Shown here: piece by piece, positions 35,361 through 49,739 of the stretch
Layout: every line of letters starts with the position of its first letter
How positions within the stretch are numbered: the stretch's first letter is position 1
Assembly (NCBI GenBank): GCA_003993805.1
Contig: RSEF01000031.1
Span: 51,772,463 to 51,836,462 of the forward strand
Origin: Himantopus leucocephalus
Taxonomy: Eukaryota; Chordata; Aves; Charadriiformes; Recurvirostridae
Length of the DNA stretch: 64,000 bases
Direction: 5' to 3'
Notes under the pieces: model-generated
Database searches by the model: none
Told to the model about the DNA's origin: nothing
What the model saw: only the letters and a program-made list of their open reading frames with translations
Program-made: the position numbers and the translations under genes

Positions 35361-38300
35361 TTTAAAAATTTTTCTGTTTAAAATAATCAAAAATTCATAG
35401 GAAAATGCATTTTTCTATGTGAAACTCAAATGTTCATGTTGTTATTACTGCTCCAGTTAGTAAATACTCATCTGTTCAAGTCTGATTTTAATACAGACAT
35501 GGAACACCCACCTGCTACTGGTGGAAGAAAGGGAAATGGAAGACATCCTATTCTTTGGGGCAAATGAAATAATTTCTCTCTTGTGGTATGCTGCTGTGGC
35601 CATGGAAAAAGTTGTGTTGCTGTTAAATTGTAATTGTTTTCAATCATAGAAAAAATTCAGTGTCAAAAGAAGTAGTTGGAAAGACAACACAGAATTTGAG
35701 AATCTATATATACGTCATTATTGTAGTTGTAGTGTGTTGCAGTAGAAACGTTCCTGATTTTATTTTTATATATATTCATATATGTATGTTGATGTATCTT
35801 TCTCAAAAGCCTACTTTTCTTAGTTTCCTTTTAGTATTAGTTTTGGTCTGTGGTGGTTGTGGTAGTAGTTATGGATACATTACGTCTGCATCGGTGCTGT
35901 GACTTCACAGACGTGTTCCTACCCTGCCTCCAAAGTGCATCCTGTGCTCTTCAACCTGATGCTACTCTGTCCAAGGATCAAATCATCCCTCTGCTGGGCA
36001 AAACATTGATAAGTTTTTGTTGGCTAAGTCAAATCTACATGAACTTCTATCATGGTCGTAAGCTTTGGATTTAGATGGTTTCTGGAGTTTCATGGCTGTC
36101 ATAGGCCCTGGAAAAATCTTGAGAGGTTCACTTGCTCCTGTAACGTTGAAGTATGCGTGCACTAAGGTTACAATGGAATTTAACAGATTCTATAAAAAAG
36201 CAGCACTTCTATGTATCATTTTCATCTCTTCACTGTTACACAAATCGTATCTCCTCTTGAAGTTGTCTCCCAGAGGTTGGAGAATGTCACAGTGAAATGT
36301 CAGTGCCAGAAAGGCGATGAGAAATAGGCCATTCTGGAGGTTTCCAGCTCTGTAGGCAGACTAATGAAAAATGTGCGAGGAGTAAACTTTTAAACTAACC
36401 ATTTCTTCCTTGCAGTTGGATTTGAAGGCATACCTTGATGGATAACATCACAATACGGGTTTACAGCCGTTTCACATAGTTACACATGTGAGGGCTGGTT
36501 TTTCTGCTCTCCCTTTGCCCCAGGGACAGGCGTCACATTTACCGGCGCCCTTGTCTTGTACCAAAGTTCTGATGGGGCCCCTGTTACAGAACACCATGGG
36601 TGAAGAAATTGTGGCAGTCTAGCTTGGTTTTCAGAAATGTAGTAGTTTATTTGTAATTAATCAGAGATCTGGTAAGGAGGACTACTCTTGGAAACCCACA
36701 GAAAGCCTTGAGTGAGCTACCGTTACCTACTTTATGCTCTTCCCTCACTGCAGCTCTTTTTGAAGTCATTCTCCTTGGAGGGTCACAACTTCAGGTGCCG
36801 AGACTGAAAGTGTTTGTTGAAGGGGCTTGCTGATTATTCATGCCCCAGAACTTGTCTGTCTCAAACCTTTACATTATTTGGGACATTTTAGGAAAGGAAA
36901 TGCTATATTAAAGTTTTAGCATGGTTCTTTCTCAAATCTGTCCAAAGGCACCAGCTCAATGACCGTTGTTGCCCGTACTGTACCTAGAAGTACAGAAACC
37001 TAGAAGTTAAGTTTTCAGTATTCTGGATTATGCATTCCCTCAACTAAACAGTATTTTACCTGTTTCTGTTAAACTTTACAAGCTTACTGGGGATTTTGCC
37101 TGAATGACTTAAGGTTTTGACTCAGTTTTTTTCCCTGTGCCTCAGTAGTTCACAACAGAAGAACAATTGCTACCCAGACATATTTTTTTATATATTTTCA
37201 TGCTAATGTAACCTTGAAGTATGATTAGCTTTTATTTTTCAGATATTAAAAGATACTTGTAGATAGCTCATGAAACATAGGTTGGTTCATGTGGCTAGAA
37301 TACAACTTTGGATTTGAGCCAACAGAAGATTTTGATATTCTCTCCTCCTTTTTCGTATTTATTTCCTGTTCAATAAAGGAAGTGTACAGCAACAATATTA
37401 AATTAATGTTTCAGTTCCAGAACAGCTTTATGGTATCGCATATACCCCTGTTATGTCTAGAGGCTGATTAAAAACGTGTTACATGTTTGTGTTTATGCTT
37501 CTTAAGCTCCTAAATGCAATGGAAAAGAATAGAATATGCAGAGAGAGCCTTTGCTGTAAATTCACATGATTTTCTGTATTTAAAACAGACCTTTGGATTA
37601 TTTAGCAGTTAATTTTTACATAGTTTTTAATTCAGTAATTAATATGGTATGCTTCAGGCTGAAGAACTTTATCAGAGTATGCAAAAGTGAATGTTTTTTC
37701 TTCAGATTAATCTACTGTGGGCACTGAAATGTCTACTAAATTGGGCCTAATTTCCATCAGCGTCTTGACCAGACATTTGTGTTCTTGCAGATGTCAGTGG
37801 GTGCAACGTAGGGGGAAAAAAGTGTACACTCTTTTTTTCCAATACTGTCATTTCTCACTGTAATGAGCACAAAAATAATTGGACAACCGAGCTATCAGTA
37901 AAAGGACACACTTCAATGTGAGTCAATGAATTATTTTACGGGACAAACTTTAATCTTTAAATGTGATTGTAGATAATTTGTGCTACCATCTGTCCATTTG
38001 GAATTCTTTTAGCCTTTTCAGTCGTTATACAGTAAGTGCTGCTGTGTTTAACATTAACATTTGATATTTTACACATTTAATTTCTGTACTGCTGCGTGGT
38101 CCTTGGGGAGCTTCGCTCTAGTGCTACATGAGAGAGACAAAGTATTGATCAGTTAACATTTCAGCTACATTTATGTATGTCGCAAAATTAATGAAAATGC
38201 CAGACAAAAATGTCAGAGTGCACAAAAAGGTAGAATTTAAATTTGGTAGTTTAATGAAAAGTTTAAGATGTGCATTATCAAAAATGTCCCCTTGCCTTTA

Positions 38301-40369
38301 AAGTACAATTCATAACTGACTAACTAAAGGGAACCACATATTTTACTTAGAGGAACATTGAACATGAAATATGAGGGAATATATAATCTTCAAAGTGTTT
38401 GGTATCCCAAAATGGCCTCAGTAAAGCACTTTAATTGCCTGCTTGAACGTTTAACTGTTACTCATAAAATAAACTTGTTTCCTTTCTCATTTGGAAGCAG
38501 AGTACCCTCACCCGACCACACGCATACTTTTCAGTATGTCCTCAAATTAAAGCATTCTGTGAACATGTTCTTTCTATTCCTGCTCTTATTCCTCTGAATC
38601 TTTCTATACGTGTGCATGCATACACACAGAAAATACTTTTCTTTCTTAGGCTTTGAAATATTGATAAAATGACTCACCCTGCTTCCAAGTCATTTGTCAG
38701 GTCTAACTCACCTTCGCTTTGTCTTCTAACGTTACACAATTCATGTGTGAAAATGACATAATAGTGTCCCTAGCCTTTGATTAAGTGTTGGTTCTCTTGC
38801 ACATACACCATTTAGTTGCGGTGGTGTCATGCTAATTAATTGAAACTGAGAAGGAAACAGGAGAAAAAAAGAGCTGGTCCCTAGGAGGAAATGAGACAGT
38901 AAAGTAATTCTGTCAACTTGCTTAGCTTTTCTATATAAAAAAGGGAAATGATCACTACTGTGTTATCTCAGAAGCAACTTCTGCTAAAATCTGAAGGACA
39001 GAGATTATGTTTTGAGAGAGACTTGGTATGGTACCATCAGGAATGGGAATACACTTGGGTTAGTTATTAATTATTTTCCTGTTTCTTCACACTGTAATTG
39101 TAGGAGAATCAGAATTTTGCAGACATATTTAAGAGCTGTTTGCCATTATTGATAACATTTTTGAGGATATAATATGTAAAAAACTTCTTTTTGCTAAACC
39201 TGGATGAAGTGGACCATCCGATCGTCTTGGCCACCTGCTGTCTAGAATTTGAAATTGGAAGAAGTGCTGGTAAGATAGTTGCAAAAACTCCTTACATCCT
39301 AAAAAAAAAGCCCTTCCAAAAATTCCTGTTGCTGTCAAAACTGCCTGTTGTCAAAAGAGAGATTTGCAGAGGTAAAGTGATGTGGCGGTGGCAAAGCCAG
39401 GTACGAGGTTCATTTCTGATGCAGGTTGCACACACGTGCAGGAGTCTTTCAGCTTTTTGTCAGCTGTATCTTCACCAGCAGGAAAGAGAACATAGACCAG
39501 ACTGCTGTGGGTTTGGTTTTTTTCAGAAGTAAAGCAGACAAAAAGAAAAGTGATCTAAGTCCTATTTCCTCTCTCCTAATTTCCTATAGACCAGCAGAAC
39601 TGATGTGAGACTGCTGCAAAAATACAGTGGGATTTGGGCTTCCTGCAACCCCTAGCTGTACTGTGTGCCAGGTTTGGGAAAGTGGGATAGGAAAGAAACA
39701 GGTATGTACCAGGTCCTGGTCTATATGGCCACAGGGATCCAGTAACCACTCACACCTAAAGCGCATACCAGCAGTGGTTAAAAAAATCCCTCTATACTTA
39801 ACGATAGCAACTGAGGAATGATGCTGGTGTGGAAATACTTGGTGTCATCAGCCCACGTCTCCTGCAGTACTACAGTGACTTTTGTGACATCATGTGTTTG
39901 CCACGTTGTGTGTTTGCAAATCTGATACGAGGAAGGATTGGGCAATGGTGATACGCATAATAATTTCCTTTAGCATTTTGCTTTGATTTTAAAAAATCAC
40001 TTTCATTTTAATTCCTTCACAGAGCGAATGCATACTCGCTAAACCAGTTTATCAGTGTGATTTGTTGCCAAGTGCAGAGTTGGTGTCGTTTTAGGGCATC
40101 TAGAGCATCCTGTGTGCTGCCCACTGCCCTTCCAGGAGGGCATCTGTCTGTCTTAGGTTCTGTGTCACTTCTGCCGTCACCGTCCAGGTGATGGGGTTTC
40201 CCACCCCCACGTGTCTAAAATGGCACCAGCTCTGCCTTTAGACACTTTAATTGCTGCCTTTGGTGTTTATTTTACCTGCATATCTACTTTAGGTACTTCT
40301 CTAGATTCCATTCTGAGTCATTCATAACCTTAAAGTGTTCAATCTCAAAAACACCTGTGCAGTGTGGGG

Positions 40370-40508
40370 AGATACCTCCCTTATTTTACGTGACCAATTG
40401 AAGTAAAGAGGCTTTATGATTTCTCCAACAGAAAATACACAGTAAAGCAGAGCATTGGTATCCCAAGTCTCGGACTTTTCCCTTCACTACCAGACCATTC
40501 TTCCCACC
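40370..40508 (+). mobile_element. MIR-like SINE fragment
   Basis: 'acctcccttattttacgtga', 'gaagtaaagaggctttatga', 'tttctccaacagaaaataca', 'gcagagcattggtatcccaa' and a terminal 'ttcactaccagaccattctt' follow the order of the MIR consensus (acctccattttacagatg, gagaggctaagtgatttgcccaa, gcagagctgggat, ctcttccactac). Highly diverged, plus orientation, ends approximate. Confidence 0.6.
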
Positions 40509-43500
40509 TATTTTCCTTTTCTCCCCGCTTAGAAAACAGACAACTTTTTGCACTGGAAATACTTGATTTTCAAAGCTTTTAGAATGCTGTTATAGCTTGA
40601 TACACCAAAAGGTCTGAAGCACCAAAATGTGGTTCATCAAAAATTATAGAAATTAACAAAACTATTAGTTACCATCCAGTGTTTAGTGTTGCCCAAAATA
40701 ATTCTAAAAACGAGCTTACGTTTTGTCGTAGGGCAGTGATGTGGCTGGATATCTCGGCAGCGAGTCATTGTGAGTTGCAGTCTGGGTCTGGCGCACGTTT
40801 CCCGTAACACAGACCACGGGGACGGCAATGCCCGGCTGCCTGCTGCCACTGGAAGAGCCACAGAGTGGTTCCATCGGACCCAGCGTGGCTCTGTGTCCAG
40901 AGAGGGGTTGCATTGAACCATCATGTATTCCGACTCACACTTTCCTGTTGAGTGTGCAAAACTGTCCTGAATAAAAAGCTTTGCACTTGAAAGACTTCAG
41001 ATAGCATGGATGTTAAATTGGAATAACCATTTAGTACCAGTGTTCTACGGGGAAAGTAGTTGTGTGCCTTATCATCGTTGGCTTCCCTGAATTGCTACTT
41101 CACAGTCATTGCAGGAAATATTGGCCGTTTAAACTTTCATTACTTAAATAGTGCACATGGGTGGATTACAAAATATCTTACTTTTTCATCATCTTTCAGT
41201 TATAAGTCATATGAGAACCAACACATTATAAAATCATGTTACAAAGAGTGTTTTACTTCCTTTTTATTCTAGCAGCAGTAGGCATTACAATGGTTTGCTT
41301 TGAAGTGGAAGGACTATGGGACACACTGATTTTACTGGGCCATTCAACAGTTAAAATAATATAATGTAGTGTTTTGCCAAAAGTTTCAGTGTAGTAAAGA
41401 AAGAAGCAATAACCAGGAACGTCGCATGCTAGCGAGAAAAGCCCAAGTAAGGAAACTTAAACAGAGATGGAACATTTCAAAGCTTTTGAAAGTATGATGT
41501 GCAGAAGGCTTAGAAGGGACAGCCTGATCAGAATGGAGCTACCGGTTGCTTCCTGATGTTCCTTAAGGAATCTTCAGTGTGCTTATCTGTACGGAGTAGT
41601 CGCCTGTTTAGTAGGTATGTAGCTGGCAGGGGATACTGTAAGCGTCTCTGCCTGGGTGGAAGAATGAAGAAAAAACAAGTAATTTTCAATATTCTGGATT
41701 TTACTGGAGTGAAAAAAAATTAGGGTTACTCCGTAATGTTTCAAATATGTGTCATGAAAGTATTTGTCCTGCTTATATTGTTTAAGTGCAATTTTATGAT
41801 TTCAGTTTTGATTGCGGAATGTGAAACCCAGACCATTAATATAAAAACGGTTTAGAACTTACTTTGTTTCTACTAGTGCCGCACGTGCTGTACAGCTAAA
41901 AATAATAGGGTTTATTGGTGTTGTAAATAAAGCCTCAAAAGAAAAAACACCCCTAAGTAACCATTGCAAAAGTTACAAGGGAAGTTTTTTCCCTTTTTCC
42001 TGAAGGGCGACTGTTTGCCACACACAGCTTTATCCTACGTTTTTGTCAAGAGAGAGATGCTGCGTGCTCCCCCTTCCAAAAATGGCTGGTTTGGGCCAGA
42101 GAGAGTTGGGAAGCTTGCTTCCCACTTGGAAATAACTGTGGCGCGTGGCGATGGTGATACCCAAAACCAGCAGAGCGGGCAGGGAGAGTGAAGGATAGGT
42201 CTGCGCCCCCCAGGACAGTGGGAAGTCGAAGTGAAAAACGGCCGTGTCGTTCCGCTGTCCCCTTTCTTGTGGCCCATCTGCCTTCCTCCGCAGTGCGAGG
42301 CGGGCTTCCCGTGCAAGAAGCTTTATTTTCACCTGAACTCCGTTCGGATCTGTGTGGGAGAGTCCTATGGCAGAGCCGGGCACTTACAACTACGCAGGGA
42401 AAGGTGATGATTTTCGCAGTCAGGGAAAGTTCCTTGTGACAGAGTGTGGAGAGGCAGTAGCACGAGAAGCTGCCCTTTGCGTGGGGTAACGTGTCCCTCT
42501 GTGTCCCGAGTAGATGGTCTTTATTTCAAGTGGACAAACTGCTGAAGTGTGATGTTGCAGGAGAATACTTGGGAAGTTTGCAAGTGGTGGATTTTGGGGG
42601 TTTTCTTCTAAATTAGGCAAAAGTTATACAGCACATTATTAATGTAATCTTTATTGTATAGTTTACTCAGGGTAAACATTGTTTCCAGCCGGGGTATCTT
42701 CCATACCTCAAGAATTAGGAATAAATCCATTCTGTCAGAAAACGACGCTTCTCTGAGTGACCTTTCCACGTGCTTTTGCCCTCTCCCTCCCGGGTGGTGG
42801 CCCCGGGTGGCAGCTGGGGGACAAGGCTGCATCAAGCAGATCACTGTCTAGGCAGAATATTTGCTTAAATTTCTTAATTAAAGGCCAAAGTGATGGTTGC
42901 AAAGTTGTGAAGAAAATCCTCATGTAGCCTTAGCCATGTTATTGGTAAAGGTCTGGTGTTTGCAGTGGCCTCTCTTGCACAGTAACTTTTTGTACTGGTC
43001 ATGGCAATATAAAGAACAAAAACTGCCTTGAAGATCCTTTTAATTAAGTATTAATGCAAGAAACAATGTTGTCTAGATAGTTTTTTAATACATGAAACAC
43101 TCAGAGAATGGGCGGAATGTTAGTTTTTTTACCAAGTGTCATGCTTAAGTGATTTAGCTTCTGCAGGAAAGGAGAATTTCAGTTGACCTTGAAATAAAAA
43201 GCCTGTAAACCTCATAGCCACTTATTTGATACAAACAGCTTCTTGGTTTTTTCCCTAGTTTATTTAATTTTCAAAAGGAAAATAATAGGTGTTTATATCC
43301 CTAAATCTGTTTATAACTTTGGAATAAACAGGGAGACATAATTTAAAAGTATAATTTATTTTGGTTTCGCTGGTAGATTTTATTTATCCGGGATAAGTAT
43401 TATCCAGCAGAGATAACTAACGTTGTGACCGGAATTGTTACTGGAGAGAAAAAGAATTTAACAACTGTAAGCCAAGTGGCTGCAGCTGATACCGAATAGG

Positions 43501-45257
43501 CGTGCAACTGCATGGCAGATCGTTGGAGTTTGTACATTTCTGTGAATAACACCAGCACAATTACGGGAGCTCTGAAGTCACAAGATGCCAACTGCTTTCC
43601 AGAGATACAGGTACTTGGAGAAGAACCCCCTGATTTGCAAAAGCAAAAAAAATGGCATAATTTAGGCGTGTTTACTTGAGATTGACCGCTGCTCTCGGAG
43701 CTATTGTTAGGACGGCAGAGTTATCTGTTAAAACTGGTATTATGCAATTGGAACTTCTTGGGCAATTAGCGTGCAGCACCGGCTGAATAGGAGACATGAT
43801 TTTCTCTCCGCAGCCGTAGAGTAGCTGTGATTAGATGTGCCTGTATTCCAGTTCTAATTGACTGGCCTCCGTAAGTAGACACTGCTTGTTAACGAACAGA
43901 GACAGACACTTCCTAACCCCATTAAAAAAATAAAAAGGTAGCAAAGAAATGTGCTCAAAAAGGAATAAAATTAATTCTGCTTTGATATGCTGAATACATA
44001 TTTTGCATTCGTTGCTATAGAACTGGCACTGTGTACTTGGGAAAGCTATGATGAAAAAAAAAATATGAAGCCAATATGGATGCATATCTGTGATTCTCTG
44101 CAATCAGTACATCTCCTCTAAGCCGTAACTTGAGGGGTAAACACGTTAAGCTGGAGGTAAATCTCTACGTTAGTAGTAGCCCTGGCAGGACTAGTGCGTG
44201 AGTCTTCACTCTTTCCTTGTATTTCTCCTCAGTTCTGAAGTATAGGAATGCGTGGTGTCTGTGCAGCTTGAGATGCCCCTTTCTGGACTATTCTCCTCTT
44301 AATAAAGTCAGCTGGTGTGATATTTCTGATCTCGCTCTGTCTCTCCGGAGGTCTGTCTCTTTCTGGTGCTCATTTATAAGGGAGAGGGGAAATCTCTTCC
44401 TTATCTCAGAGCAGAAGGCACAGGTGTACATATTTGAAACTCTATATGCCAGTGACAAATTCTTCAATTTCCAGGAAAAGTGTATTTTTAATAATTAAAT
44501 TCAGCTAATTCCTTCAAAGATGAGTGATCGGTACTGTAAGGGAAGCTGTTAATGGTTATTTAAGCTTGTTTCCCTTAGCAAAGAAAGAATGACTATTTTT
44601 TGCTTGGTATGCAGTATTCTAATTGCTTTTTCCCCTTAAAGAACCTCTAGTACCATCATGCCTTTAACACAACTTAAAAATTTAAAAGTGGGCATTTTTA
44701 ATGTTTGCTGCCATCTTAATTATTACTTGCTTAAAGCACCACTGTTAGCAGAGGGATTATGAGTTAATAAAAATGTCGTAGTATTAGTATATAAAACACA
44801 ATATAATTTTCCCAAGATAATGATTAAGAGCGTAAGGCCACATTAACAACACTTAATGCTTATTCCCTAAATGTGCTTGATTTTCATCTTTTAGGGAGAG
44901 TATCATGGTATTGTAGCAAGTAAACATGGAAGCATTTTGGAGTGATTTATTTTAAAGAAGAGGTAACTAATGGAACGTCTTGTTTGAGCTTTGTTTCTGT
45001 GTTGTGTCCCTATTTCAGAGCATTGCAGCTTCGCATCAATCTGAACAGTGTTTCTAATACTGGGTATCGATATTCCCCAGTGCAGCTCCAGGGAAACACA
45101 TTAAAAAGTTATTTATTCCTCACAGTCTATTAGCTAGAGCGTTTGGAAGATAACTTTAGTGCGCTGGTGGGTCATTATTACGCCAGTGTTCCTTTCACAT
45201 TTGCGACTCACTTTGGGTGTGGGTTGTGGGTTTTTAACCTTTTAAGACGTCTTTGCT

Positions 45258-45500
45258 TTGTCCCAAGGCTGCCTCGGTGCCATCGGTGTGAACAAGGCGC
45301 ATCTCTCTCGGTCACCGACTGGCTGCAGCGTACTTCTGTGCTTTCCGGGGGTGGAGGGCTCCGTCCGGCGGAGGCGGAGGGGGTCACCTACCGCAGCCGG
45401 GGCCGTCCCCGCCGGCCGCCCCCGGCACCTGCAAACCGAGCCCTGTCCCATTCACTGCCGCAAGAACGGACCCATTGTCGCGGGAAGAAACGGTTGTTTC
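45258..45500. promoter_or_regulatory. CpG-island-like patch
   Basis: By eye about two dozen CpG dinucleotides in roughly 230 bases with GC content around 65%, against AT-rich surroundings. It meets the usual size and density criteria of a small CpG island. There is no recognisable TATA box, start codon context or exon. It could be an orphan island or alternative promoter, or a GC-biased patch. Confidence 0.5.
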
Positions 45501-46459
45501 TGAGGGAAAACTATTCCAGTTCTACTTCTGAGGGGAAGACAAGGCTGTTGTTACTCGAGGGACATTAGGCCTCACTGCTTTTTTGAGAAAACAAATTTGC
45601 TGTAACTTTATCTGTAATTTGGTACCGCACGGGTGCAAATAGAGCCGACATTGTGTGGAACGGGAGGCAGAAGTAAGGGTTTGTTAAAGCCATAAAAGGG
45701 TTGGGTAACCATGATATTTCCGAAAGCGGCCTTATCGGAGTCACAGGTTAAATTAAAAAAAAAAAAAAAAAATCATTACAGCCTTACCATTAAATATCGG
45801 GTTTGAATTTGCTTTAAAATTAGTGTTGAAGAAGTAAGGTTTCTGTCTGTATGGAGAATATGGCAAAATCACAAGTTTCCCAAAAGTGAATGTAGGTATT
45901 TTGCCCTGACCAACACCCCACCCAGTGAATGGTCATGGTAAAGGCTCACCGGGTCTTTTTCTGCAGCTTTGGGGTGTTGGGTTTTTTTTCCTTTCTGACA
46001 GCAAATGTAGCAGAGCCTTGCTGTTCTTGGGTTCTGCTTTCCTGAAGAATACGGTGTCAAAATGATTAAATAAAATTTCCCTTTTGTTGGTTGATTCCTG
46101 ATGGTCGGCGTTTGGTAGGAAGCAATAATATTGTTTGGAACCTTTGTCCTGCAGGGAGAGGAGAATGTAGCCCTTGCAAATGGTGCTGTTGAAGCTGGTC
46201 CAAATCGGTCAAGTATTTTGTTCCATCAAAGTTCATGTTTAGGACTGTGTGTTGTTCGCTGCCTTACATTCTGATTAGGTAGCAAATGTGCAAACCACTT
46301 TCTTCATATTATTCCNTTTTTTTTTTTTTTTTTGTGTGTGTAATAGAAAAAAACTCCGATCCGGTTGCGGGAGTTTGACGTTGCAGGTTAGCAAAGTTAA
46401 AGTGAGGGAGCTTAATGTGGTTTGTAGTCATCTGGCAGCTGTCATTAGTGAGTGACAAA

Positions 46460-46640
46460 GTCGTTAATCCCGCCGGCACACGGCCCGGCTCCGCCGTTCT
46501 CCCAAAGCAGAGGCGGTCACCTCCGGGCACACTCCCAGCCGGGAGCTCATCCCCGACCCGGGGTCTGGACCGGGAATCTCTGCTTAGTACGCTCCATTGC
46601 CTGCAGACCGCGGCGCTCGCCCTTCTGCTCCCTCACTGAC
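46460..46640. promoter_or_regulatory. CpG-dense patch
   Basis: About 18 CpGs in about 175 bases by eye, 1 kb from the previous patch, followed by moderately CpG-rich sequence to about 46950. Flanked on both sides by AT-rich, motif-dense sequence (46390-46460, 46640-46700). Confidence 0.45.
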
Positions 46641-49639
46641 AATGTCTAATACGCCTAATTTAAATTAAATTATTTTAATTAAATCATTCAACTGTTTCTC
46701 ACGGCGCAAGGTAGTTAAGAGCCGTGGCTGGCGGGGTTTAAAATCGGGTGCCTCGACGCGATCGGACCGAAGTTAGTCAGCCAAAGGTGACTGCCGTGGA
46801 TTCCGGCGGAGACAGAGCGAAAGGTGTATGTGGGAAGACAGGCGCAAATTAAACGAGAACGAAGAGCTGTAGCGTTTGTTTTTATAAACATCAGCAGCGT
46901 TCCTGCTGGTACGCGTCTCTCATCGTTGTGCCACAAGCACGGGGTTCGATTTGCAGAGACGGGGAAAGGCTGAGCAGGGAGTTTGTGGTTTCTGGGTGGA
47001 AATAAAGCTCATCTCGGTTTATCCCCTGATTTGAGCAATCCTGTCATTTGCCAGTCAGCGAGTGTGATGAATTCTCTGCTGCATCACCGGCCAGGGTTTT
47101 CCGTAGGTAACCCCTCGACAGCTGATGACACTGCGCCGAGGATGGTATTTATTTTATTTTCTGCAGACGTCCGCTCTTTCTCGCATCTTTTCTATTAAAA
47201 ACCCCGAATATTCCCCTCCCCCAAGTTATAGAGAGCAAAGCAGACCCAAAACCCTGCAGAATTCTAGTGCAGGGGGAGCGCTTTAAAGCAGGCTGGCTGT
47301 GCTCTAAAACGTGGTTATAGACTAATTAAATTCTGTTGTCTGCCTGGCAATGACAAATATGGCACTTCCTTGCGACCACGCTAAGATCTGGGTGGTGGGA
47401 CCAACACCCCCACGCGCCACCCAAGTACAGGACTGCCGGCTTGACCTGTGATGGATCTCATCTCTGCTGACTTTTGATTTTTAGAACTGATAGTTGAATA
47501 TAAAAATATAAGTCGGTTAAAAAACAACAGATTATTTCTGGGGGCATTTTCAGTGTTCGCCTTTACGATAGTTGCATTTTTTTAAGTTAATGCAGTTTAA
47601 AAATCATTTTAAGTTTCCCAACACGAAGGGAAGAAATGAGATATTGGATTCACAAACAAAAGCTTTATTGGTTTATGACAAGTAATCCATCTTTTTGCAT
47701 TAGTGTAGCGTTCTACCCCAGATTATTTTTCATAATTGATAATTTGTGAGTCATATATTTGTTATCTATTCTTTTACGGGTTTCTAAATAGTGAATGATG
47801 TCAAAGGTCATCGAGCTTTCATAAAGGAATTGTTCTTAATTTTATTTTTTAAGTTTTGATTGGTGTTCCGAAGAACTTTGTGAACATTTCAGGGAAAAGT
47901 ACAAAGGAAAAAAAGTGATAGTGGTTTTCCTGGTAGGAACTACGTGCAACATAATGTTACAGCTATTCAAAGAAGAAATGAATGTTAAGACATACGTGCC
48001 GTACAATGGTGGGGTAAAAATGTTTGACTAGAATTACTTCACATTAGAAATCAGTTATGGTTTATGTAGTAGTGGTTGAGTTTTAGAATTTGGAAATGCA
48101 TGTATTGCATATGCATGCAGCAAAATTAAGACTGATACTTGCATGTGACTGATTAATTTTGATTTTTTCCCTTTTCAGAAATATTTTTGCAATAATCAAC
48201 AAGCCATTGTTTTCCTTCTACCATAAAACTGCGGGGGGTTGTAGACGTGTCATCCCCACTTTTTGGAAGAACTTAATATCAGCTACGGATTAAGAAAATC
48301 TAGTGAGGGAAAAAAAAACCTATCTTTGCATCTAAAATATTAGAAGCCACCAAAATGAGGTTATATGTTGATACATGAGTTTGTCACAGGCAAGTAATTA
48401 ATAAAAAGATGCAGGTGTATGATTTAAGGTTTTGTTAGTCTAATGAGAAAGCTAGTAGGAACTTTTCCCTTTACTAATATTTCTTTACCAACCCCATGAA
48501 CATTACCACTAACTGTGCTCACGGAGCTTTCTGATGCAATTAAAAATTGGGAGAACTGAATAAAATATGAATAAGTTTAATCAGTGGGAAAGGGAACTTA
48601 AAATAATTTACAGACAACTATATAGGAGGCATAAAGTATTTTAAAATTAATTAAATATTAATTTCAGAGCAAATTTGTTATGAATATCCTGTTACAGCTT
48701 GTATGGTTCTCTCTTCAACATTCATTTGAATGTCCTCTGAACAATTAATTCTAGTGAGACATTTCTATTAAAAAAATGATTCAGGATTATCTTCTTAATT
48801 AAAATAGAATTGAGCTCATTTAATTGTGATGTAATTATATTATTTTATGTAGAATGTCATTAAAATAATGTAAACATTTTTTTTCCCAATTTCTAAAAAT
48901 AAGAAAAAGAATAGCTGATACATTTTAGTACAACTGTTCTTGAAATTTCATCTGAAAATCATGAATAATTGAATATTTGGCAAAATCATTTGAATCTCAG
49001 ATCAGGAACAATATTAGTAAGATCAACATATTTTGTCCTTAAGCAAAAGTTGTGTATCATTACCAAATACTTTTTATTTCATTCCATGGCGTACATCAGT
49101 ACTGTTGGTTGTTCTCCAAGATATATTTTAAGCAGACCTTATGCTGGTTTTTTTTTTTTCATTCTAATAATGTTTCTAACCAGGCTGGAATTAGTTAGTA
49201 ATGTCTCCTAATTGTTTCAGAAAAGTGCTTTAATCTAGATGCTTTGTTCAACTGGGAATGTAAAAGAAAGCATTTCCTCAGCTCATGAGATTATTAATTT
49301 TAAATATCATAATTATTTCATACAAATAAAAATACATCTTGACATTTACTGCCTGGAAGATATTCTGGACTCGGACAAATGGACACAAAAAAGACTCCTT
49401 TTGAAATTCCCCCTTTCATAGCATTTCAGTGACATTAAAATGTATCTAATTGTACTTGTGACAAGGTGATGTCCTTTCATCACTATGGATATAAAAATAC
49501 AGCCTTTAAATACAGAAGTGCTGATTTCTATATCTGGAAATATTCTCAGTTCTTAGTCTGTTATGTAATATAAAATGCGTTTAATAATCTTTTTCTTTTT
49601 TTTTTCTGTTTTTGTACTACTTGGGAAACTGTTCCCCCC

Positions 49640-49739
49640 NNNNNNNNNNNNNNNNNNNNNNNNNNNNNNNNNNNNNNNNNNNNNNNNNNNNNNNNNNNNN
49701 NNNNNNNNNNNNNNNNNNNNNNNNNNNNNNNNNNNNNNN
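49640..49739. other. Assembly gap (100 N)
   Basis: Exactly 100 Ns between a C-run (ends 49639) and an A-run (from 49740). Open frames spanning it are artefacts. Confidence 0.97.

Noticed and set aside
35163..35400. Open frames through the first N gap
   Set aside because: Artefact of Ns inside a CR1 copy.
38560..38600. Hydrophobic run (FLFLLLFL) considered as the first transmembrane exon
   Set aside because: Ends in a stop, lacks the expected aromatic/charged motif after the first hydrophobic residues, no acceptor in frame.
45143..45568. 141-codon open frame, plus strand, over the CpG-dense patch
   Set aside because: CpG- and GC-rich DNA has few stop codons. The Arg/Pro-rich product has no motif, and several frames are open at once.
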